Assembly: GCA_963776465.1 (NCBI GenBank)
Contig: CAVZMV010000001.1
Span: 62,001 to 126,000, forward strand
Reading direction: 5' to 3'
DNA: 64,000 nucleotides
Source: DASRHK01 sp963776465
GTDB lineage: Bacteria; Pseudomonadota; Gammaproteobacteria; Nevskiales; Nevskiaceae
Shown here: piece by piece, positions 59,213-64,000 of the stretch
How positions within the stretch are numbered: the first letter of the stretch is position 1
How the letters are laid out: each line of letters begins with the position of its first letter
Made by a program: the position numbers and the translations under genes
The notes under the pieces: generated by a model
The model's database searches: none
What the model saw: the letters and a program-made list of their open reading frames with translations, nothing else
Told to the model about the DNA's origin: nothing

Positions 59213-59857
59213 TTACATTTTCCCGTCCGGGCCCGGCCGCCACTCGTAGCCGAGCACCTCGCACATCGGCTTGGAGAGACGCTCGGGATGGCGGGGACTG
59301 GCGTGCGCGCGATAGAACTCCATCATCCGCGCGAAGTCCGCCGCGTAGTTGCCGGTCGGCACGATCCCGGGACCGAAGGTCACGATCTTCTTCTGGTAGT
59401 GCACCGCCGCCAGGACGATGGGGACCTGGGCGGCCGCAGCGATGTGGTAGAAGCCGCGCTTGAATTCCTTGGCCCGGCTGCGCGTGCCCTCGGCGGCGAT
59501 CAGCAGGATCAGCTTCTCGTTGTCGCGGAAGGCGTCGACGCTCTGCTCGACCACGCCCTTGGGGCTGCGGCGGTTGATGGGGATGGCGCCGAACCAGCGC
59601 AGGACGATGCCCATGACGCCCTTGAACGCGGTGTCCTTGATCATCGTGCTCGCGCGAAGCCCCAGCGTGGTCAGCACGATCATGGCCATGACGCCGTCCA
59701 TGTTGGAGGTGTGGGGCGCGCCGATCAGCACCATCTTCGGCACGTCGGCGACTGCGCCCTCGATGCGCCAGCCCATGAGGCGCAGCACGAGTGCGCCCAG
59801 CCCCCGCGAGAAGGCGGTGCCGCGCCGCGCCACGCTGGCGCCGATCGAAACGCTCAT
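59213..59857 (-). CDS. 1-acyl-glycerol-3-phosphate acyltransferase-like (PlsC family) protein
   Basis: 214 residues. HTSNMD (H49-D54) is the HX4D catalytic motif, GAIPINRRSPKG the second block and AAEGTRSRAKEFKRGFYHIA the glycerophosphate-binding block. Transfers acyl chains to lysophospholipid or a related acceptor at the inner membrane. Sits 30 bases upstream of the PhoX-like gene on the same strand. Confidence 0.9.
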   Translation of the reverse strand: MSVSIGASVARRGTAFSRGLGALVLRLMGWRIEGAVADVPKMVLIGAPHTSNMDGVMAMIVLTTLGLRASTMIKDTAFKGVMGIVLRWFGAIPINRRSPKGVVEQSVDAFRDNEKLILLIAAEGTRSRAKEFKRGFYHIAAAAQVPIVLAAVHYQKKIVTFGPGIVPTGNYAADFARMMEFYRAHASPRHPERLSKPMCEVLGYEWRPGPDGKM

Positions 59858-59919
59858 GCTTGCCTAACCTCCCCCGTGGCGCGCATGTTACGGCACCGTA
59901 AGCGACGTCAGAGATCCGC

Positions 59920-60171
59920 ATGGCCAAGAAGCCCAAAGCGAAAGCCACACCGAAAGCCAAAGCGAAAGCCAAGGCAGCTCCGGTTGCCGCCGCGTCGGAC
60001 CTGACGCGCGCGTTCCGCCTGGAGCTGCAGTCCGCCACCCCGACGGCGCCGACCAGCAACGTCGTCACGCTCGACGCCGACGTCGCTCCGCACTTCCAGA
60101 GCTCGCGCGCCGTGAACGAGGCGCTGCGGGCGCTGCTCAGGATCGTGCGGCAGGTGCGCTCGTCGATGTAA
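59920..60171 (+). CDS. Small basic protein with KAKAK-type N-terminus
   Basis: 83 residues. The first 25 are Lys/Ala/Pro repeats of KPKAKA type, reminiscent of nucleic-acid-binding tails; the rest (DLTRAFRLELQSATPTAPTSNVVTLDADVAPHF...VNEALRALLRIVRQV) is helical at the end. No family recognised. Divergent from the acyltransferase gene and upstream of the Rieske gene by 80 bases. Confidence 0.6.
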   Translation: MAKKPKAKATPKAKAKAKAAPVAAASDLTRAFRLELQSATPTAPTSNVVTLDADVAPHFQSSRAVNEALRALLRIVRQVRSSM

Positions 60172-60251
60172 CTACAACAAACGGACGAAGCCGGGCCCGG
60201 CCGTTCGACGCAATCTGGGCACCTGCCAATGCCGCTGTGGAGAACCGCCGT

Positions 60252-61325
60252 ATGAGCGCGACTGCTGAAACCGTCAAGGCCGGTCCGATCAACCTGAAGA
60301 TCCTGCTGGAGTCGCAGACCCTGCAGCGCGCGCCGTTCCCGGTCCCGGTCGGTTGGTACTTCATCGACTATTCCGATCAGCTCAAGGCCGGCGAGATGCG
60401 GCTGATCGAGCGCTTCGGCCAGGAGTGGGTGCTGTTCCGCACCGAGAGCGGTGAGAAGGTCGGCGTCACCGACCCGTACTGCCCGCACCTGGGCGCGCAC
60501 ATCGGCCACGGCGGCAAGGTCGTCGGCGAGAACATCCGCTGCCCGTTCCATCACTGGCAGTACGACACGCAGGGCTGGTGCAAGGACATCCCCTACGCCA
60601 AGGTCATCCCGCCGATCGTCAAGCGCCAGCCGATCCTGCGCACGCTGCCCACGGTCGAGAAATACGGAATGATCTGGTCGTACTACCACCCGATGTGCGA
60701 AGCCCCGAGCTGGGAGCTGCCGTACATCCCCGAGCTCGAGGACAAGAGCGGTTATGCCGGCAAGCGCCGCGGCTCGTGGACCGCCAACACCTGCATCCAG
60801 GAGATCGCCGAGAACGGCGTCGACGTCGCGCACCTGAAGTTCCTGCACAACGCGCCGATGATCCCGCCGGTCGAGGCCAAGTACGACGGCCCGCGTATGG
60901 TCCTGGACATCGGCAAGGGCTACATCGTCGGACACACCTACGGCCCCGGGCTCAACGTCATGCGCTTCACGCAGGTGAACCCGGCGACGAACAAGCCGAT
61001 CACCGCGACGATGGTCTCCTACACCGTGCCGATCACGCACGACAAGAGCCAGATGAACATGTGCTTCCGGCACGTCGACTTCCCCGAAGGCACCAGCGAG
61101 CTGGCCTTCACCAAGAAGCAGATCGACCACATGATCGGCGCGGCCGAGGGTGAGGAGAGCGCGGGCTTCGAGAGCGTCGACTTCATCGTCTGGAACAACA
61201 AGCGCTTCCGTCCGAACCCGCTGCTGTGCGACGGCGACGGCCCGATCTTCCCGTTCCGCAAGTGGTTCAGCCAGTTCTACGTCGATGCCGATCCGGCGAA
61301 GACCGGCGTAACGGCGAGCGCCTAG
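60252..61325 (+). CDS. Rieske oxygenase, KshA / cholesterol-desaturase (DAF-36)-like
   Basis: 357 residues. Rieske ligands C77, H79, C97 and H100 (CPHLGAHIGHGG...CPFHHW). The catalytic iron motif ENGVDVAHLKFLH gives N188, D191, H194 and H199. The start GWYFIDYSDQLKAGEM and the ENG-DVAH form are those of the KshA/Neverland branch acting on sterol or steroid rings. The 2Fe-2S ferredoxin gene six bases downstream is a natural electron donor. Start ATG 60252 chosen; a weak in-frame codon lies at 60237. Confidence 0.92.
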   Translation: MSATAETVKAGPINLKILLESQTLQRAPFPVPVGWYFIDYSDQLKAGEMRLIERFGQEWVLFRTESGEKVGVTDPYCPHLGAHIGHGGKVVGENIRCPFHHWQYDTQGWCKDIPYAKVIPPIVKRQPILRTLPTVEKYGMIWSYYHPMCEAPSWELPYIPELEDKSGYAGKRRGSWTANTCIQEIAENGVDVAHLKFLHNAPMIPPVEAKYDGPRMVLDIGKGYIVGHTYGPGLNVMRFTQVNPATNKPITATMVSYTVPITHDKSQMNMCFRHVDFPEGTSELAFTKKQIDHMIGAAEGEESAGFESVDFIVWNNKRFRPNPLLCDGDGPIFPFRKWFSQFYVDADPAKTGVTASA

Positions 61326-61331
61326 CGCGCG

Positions 61332-61658
61332 ATGTCCAAGGTTCGCGTCACCCCACGCGGCGGCGGCGCGGAACAGACGCTCGACGTGCCCGACGGCCGC
61401 CCGCTGATGGAAGGCCTGCGCGACAACGACACCGGCGTCATCGGCACCTGCGGCGGCATGTGCTCGTGCGGCACCTGCCACGTCTACGTCAAGGAATCCT
61501 GGCTGCCCAAGCTGCAGCCGCGCGGTCCCGACGAGGACATGATGCTGGAAGGCATCGGCGAGCTGGTGGAGCTGCACCCGACGTCGCGGCTGTCGTGCCA
61601 GATCGAGATGACGCCGGACCTGGACGGACTTGAGGTCGAGATCGGTCCCGTCGCCTGA
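61332..61658 (+). CDS. [2Fe-2S] ferredoxin
   Basis: 108 residues with C40, C46, C49 and C89 (CGGMCSCGTCHVYV ... LSCQI), the adrenodoxin/putidaredoxin pattern used with P450s and Rieske oxygenases. Acidic residues (PDEDMMLEGIGELVEL) mark the partner-docking helix. Probably serves the Rieske enzyme just upstream and possibly the P450 at 2351. A perfect palindrome follows immediately. Confidence 0.94.
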   Translation: MSKVRVTPRGGGAEQTLDVPDGRPLMEGLRDNDTGVIGTCGGMCSCGTCHVYVKESWLPKLQPRGPDEDMMLEGIGELVELHPTSRLSCQIEMTPDLDGLEVEIGPVA

Positions 61659-61711
61659 CGGCGCGCATGGCGCGCCCTACATCGATCTCGTAGGGCGCGC
61701 CATGCGCGCCG
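61659..61711. repeat. Perfect 22-bp inverted repeat
   Basis: Arms 61659-61680 and 61690-61711 are exactly complementary, with a nine-base loop. Each arm contains GGCGCGCATGGCGCGCC, itself nearly palindromic, ending in CTAC/GTAG. It fills the gap between the convergent ferredoxin and AlkB-like genes and probably ends both transcripts or is a REP-type element. Confidence 0.85.
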
Positions 61712-61712
61712 A

Positions 61713-62306
61713 TCAATAACGATCCAACCGATGTTTCGGCTTCACCCGGAACGCCAGGCTGATGCGCTGCCCGCACGGCGTCTTCTGCTTGGGCACGCCG
61801 TGCAGATATTCCAGCTGTGACGCGTGACTCATCGTCAGCAGGCTCCCCGCTTCCAGATCGACGTTGATCGCCGTCCGTGGTGCTTTCTTGCCACGGATCA
61901 CCATCCGCCGCGTCGCGCCGAGCGACAGCAGCCCGATGGGGTGGCCGGCGACCAGATCGTAGAGATGGTCGTTGTGCGGCGCGACGCTGTCGTGCTGATC
62001 GCGGTAGAAGTTAAGGCCGACGCTGTTGAAAGGCACCGCCGTCCCGCCGATGACGACGTCGGCGATCTCGCGCATCACCGCCGGCATCTCCCCGTCGAGC
62101 CGGAAGTGACCGAGCAGCCGCGGCACGTCGACCTCACGGTCGTACATCTTCCGCCGGTCGCGCTGCCACGCCACGGTGTCGCGCACCTGCTCGAACCAGG
62201 ATTGCGCCCGGTCGGAGGACACGAAGCCGGGACGGTAGACGATTCCGCCCTCCGGGTCGTCGGCCAGGACCAGGGATTGCGCCTGCAGGAGGGTGAGCTG
62301 GGTCAT
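61713..62306 (-). CDS. AlkB-like 2-oxoglutarate/Fe(II) dioxygenase
   Basis: 197 residues. Iron ligands H111 and D113 (SVAPHNDH) and H169 (EYLHGVP); 2-oxoglutarate-binding R181 in QRISLAFR. VGLNFYRDQHDSVAPHND is the AlkB signature. Oxidative demethylation of nucleic acids or proteins; whether it is the DNA-repair AlkB or a paralog is not settled. Confidence 0.92.
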   Translation of the reverse strand: MTQLTLLQAQSLVLADDPEGGIVYRPGFVSSDRAQSWFEQVRDTVAWQRDRRKMYDREVDVPRLLGHFRLDGEMPAVMREIADVVIGGTAVPFNSVGLNFYRDQHDSVAPHNDHLYDLVAGHPIGLLSLGATRRMVIRGKKAPRTAINVDLEAGSLLTMSHASQLEYLHGVPKQKTPCGQRISLAFRVKPKHRLDRY

Positions 62307-62460
62307 TCCCCGTTGACCATCGCGCCCTGTAGGAATTCTCCCTGCCGGAGCCGGGGTGTGTGGGAAAAACAGCCTCAAGCGCCAGAACCGTGGGACGGGG
62401 GTGGCATAAAGGACGGCGACCTGCAGGGGCAGGCAATCGACCAGTGGATGATCCGGGTAA

Positions 62461-62859
62461 ATGAGCGCGCGAAAAGTTCTGTTGATCGACGACGATCCAG
62501 TCGTCACTTCTCTCTACGGCAAGATGCTGCGCGAGCAGGGTTTTGACGTCGAGACCGCCGGGGACGGGGCCGAGGGCCTCGAAGCCGTGCGCCGCCGCAT
62601 GCCCGACGTGGTGCTGCTGGACCTGGACATGCCCCGCGTCAGCGGCATCAGCTGGCTCAAGACCATCCGCAGCCGCGTCCGCAGCAAGAATCTGCCGGTG
62701 GTGATCCTCACCGCCGGACGCAACCGCAAGCAGCTGCGCGCCGCCAAGCATTCCGACGCGGTGTTCGTCCTGGCCAAGGAGACGGTCCGGCCGCACATCG
62801 TGGTCGAGGCGCTGACGGCCGCCGCCAGCACCAACGGCAGCGTCAAGGTCTGGACCTAG
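62461..62859 (+). CDS. Single-domain response regulator
   Basis: 132 residues, receiver domain only. Acidic pocket D10/D11 (LLIDDDP), phospho-acceptor D54 in VLLDLDMPRVSG, Thr in ILTAG and Lys in VLAKE. No output domain. Resembles CheY-like adapters. The double-PAS gene follows after 90 bases on the same strand; no kinase gene is visible. Confidence 0.93.
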   Translation: MSARKVLLIDDDPVVTSLYGKMLREQGFDVETAGDGAEGLEAVRRRMPDVVLLDLDMPRVSGISWLKTIRSRVRSKNLPVVILTAGRNRKQLRAAKHSDAVFVLAKETVRPHIVVEALTAAASTNGSVKVWT

Positions 62860-62949
62860 AGCCGCTCGTCCGGGCGCAATGACCGCTCGGCGCTCGCACG
62901 TTCTCGGAGCCGGTCGGGGGCGACAGCATCAGGTCTCCAGGAGGGCTCC

Positions 62950-63771
62950 ATGACCAACCACAAGGACACCCCCACCGCGCCGCAGCCCACGCTCGCGCCC
63001 GGCGAAGACCCGTACCGGCTGCTCGTCGACAGCGTCCACGACTACGGCCTGGTCATGCTCGACCAGGAAGGGCTCGTGCTCACCTGGAACACCGGCGCCG
63101 CGCGTCTCAACGGCTACACGTCCGATGAGATCCTGGGCCGGCACTTCTCCCTGCTCTACACCCCGGACGCGATCAGCTGCGGCTGGCCCGAGTACCAGCT
63201 CGAGACGGCCGCGCGCGACGGCCGCTTCGAGGACGAAGGCTGGCGCGTGCGCAAGGACAGCACGCGCTTCTGGGCCAACGTCGTCATCACCGCGCTGCGC
63301 TTCGGCGACGGCAAGCTGCGCGGCTTCGCCATGATCACGCGTGACCTCACCGAGCGGCGCCTGCAGCAGGAGGCGCTGCGCCGCAGCGAGGAGCGCTTCC
63401 GGCTGATGGTAACCGGCATCAAGGATTACGCCATCTTCATGCTCGACCCGGATGGCCGCATCGTCAGCTGGAACACCGGCGCCCAGGCGATCCTCGGGCA
63501 CACCTCCGGCGAGGTGCTGGGGCGCTATCACGACGTGTTCTTCCGCCGCGAGGACATCACTGCCGGCGACCCCGCGGCGGAGCTCGCGGCCGCGCGAACG
63601 AACGGGCGCTCGGAGGACGAAGGCTGGCGCGTGCGCAAGGACGGCGATGCCTTCTGGGCGAACGCGATCGTCACCACGCTCTACGATTCGCAAGGCGACC
63701 TGTGCGGATACGCCAGCGTCGTGCGCGATCTCACCGAGCATCAGCGCGAGCAGATCTCCAACGCCGCCTGA
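62950..63771 (+). CDS. Double PAS-domain protein without an output domain
   Basis: 273 residues. Two PAS modules (about 20-140 and 145-265), each with LxxxGxVxxWNxGA, a GRH/GRY...YTPD or FRRED region and EDEGWRVRKD...FWAN, so the second looks like a duplication of the first. A short end QREQISNAA follows with no kinase, cyclase or DNA-binding part. Likely a sensor that acts by protein contact, perhaps with the response regulator upstream. GGAGG precedes the ATG. Confidence 0.9.
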   Translation: MTNHKDTPTAPQPTLAPGEDPYRLLVDSVHDYGLVMLDQEGLVLTWNTGAARLNGYTSDEILGRHFSLLYTPDAISCGWPEYQLETAARDGRFEDEGWRVRKDSTRFWANVVITALRFGDGKLRGFAMITRDLTERRLQQEALRRSEERFRLMVTGIKDYAIFMLDPDGRIVSWNTGAQAILGHTSGEVLGRYHDVFFRREDITAGDPAAELAAARTNGRSEDEGWRVRKDGDAFWANAIVTTLYDSQGDLCGYASVVRDLTEHQREQISNAA

Positions 63772-63785
63772 CGGCGCGCGTTCTT

Positions 63786-64000
63786 TCAGCCGCCGTCGGC
63801 CTTGATCAGCTGCGCGAGCAGCGTGCGCGTCTGCGCATCCGGATTGGTCGGCGTCGACAGACCCTGCTTCAGGTCAGCGACGAACTGGTCGATGTTGACC
63901 CCGAGCGGGCTGGCGCCGTCGAACTCTGCGAATACGATGCTGTTCTGCGCAGGGTAGAACGCCTCGAGCTTCACCCATCGCATCTTCTGCGTCGAATGCT
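63786..64000 (-). CDS. C-terminal end of an uncharacterised protein, cut by window edge
   Basis: The frame is open to the window edge (at least 71 residues). It reads MRWVKLEAFYPAQNSIVFAEF from 63983, then GVNIDQFVADLKQGLSTPTNPDAQTRTLLAQLIKADGG. An internal ATG at 63983 could be the start, but residues upstream are also open. No domain recognised. Confidence 0.5.
   Translation of the reverse strand, partial: HSTQKMRWVKLEAFYPAQNSIVFAEFDGASPLGVNIDQFVADLKQGLSTPTNPDAQTRTLLAQLIKADGG

Noticed and set aside
1..64000. CRISPR arrays, tRNA or rRNA genes, insertion sequences, integrases, att sites
   Set aside because: No regularly spaced direct repeats, no cloverleaf or rRNA-like segments and no transposase or integrase motifs were seen in any frame.

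Overview
The window is a high-GC bacterial chromosome segment. It is densely packed with typical Gram-negative genes: lipobox lipoproteins, outer-membrane beta-barrels, two TonB-dependent receptors and Tat-exported proteins. The gene content (a cytochrome P450, three Rieske oxygenases, two sterol-desaturase-family hydroxylases, two Old Yellow Enzyme-type reductases, two MAPEG proteins, a GST and secreted lipid hydrolases) resembles lipid- or steroid-oxidising gammaproteobacteria such as the Solimonadaceae/Nevskiales. That placement is an inference from gene content, not from a marker gene. No rRNA, tRNA, CRISPR array, integrase or transposase was seen.

Layout. 1-7 kb: a TauE/SafE transporter fragment, a frameshifted membrane glycosyltransferase, P450 plus SRPBCC pair, GST, two small proteins and a membrane adenylate cyclase. 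7-12.5 kb: a secreted-protein cluster (outer-membrane barrel, LVIVD lipoprotein, GH5 lipoprotein) divergent from a GDPD-like lipoprotein and a lipase. 12.5-16.2 kb: a tight minus-strand operon of DUF808, MAPEG, Rieske oxygenase and APC permease. 16.2-24.6 kb: NYN-LOTUS protein, acetyltransferase, sterol desaturase, epoxide-hydrolase-like protein with a GH31 lipoprotein, and a serine beta-lactamase-like protein. 24.6-31.7 kb: small membrane peptide, VOC protein, a coupled SDR/SRPBCC/DUF2834/OYE operon, PAP2 phosphatase, YihY and a frameshifted HExxH membrane protein. 31.9-44.7 kb: FAD oxidoreductase, SGNH esterase, a divergent pair of CTERM-tagged secreted proteins, PqiA-like and FecR proteins, barrel protein, frameshifted desaturase, and a neutral-ceramidase-like lipoprotein. 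44.7-52.3 kb: two TonB receptors, a second Rieske oxygenase and a second MAPEG protein. 52.3-57.5 kb: a six-gene translationally coupled operon containing a zinc peptidase and an ATP-grasp enzyme. 57.7-64 kb: PhoX-like Tat protein, acyltransferase, a Rieske oxygenase with ferredoxin, AlkB-like protein, response regulator and double-PAS protein.

How it fits together. TonB receptors and secreted lipid/glycan hydrolases could capture and cut complex lipids. The cytoplasmic P450, Rieske/ferredoxin, SDR, OYE and desaturase proteins could then modify hydrophobic rings or chains. No complete catabolic pathway can be read from this window alone.

The most unusual non-coding signal is a set of composite stem-loop elements sitting as inverted pairs between convergent genes (31689-31904 and 57521-57738). 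A 19-nt core is conserved in three of them, while the flanking arms differ in sequence yet remain self-complementary. Three genes carry single-base frameshifts in short base runs, which may be real lesions or sequencing errors.
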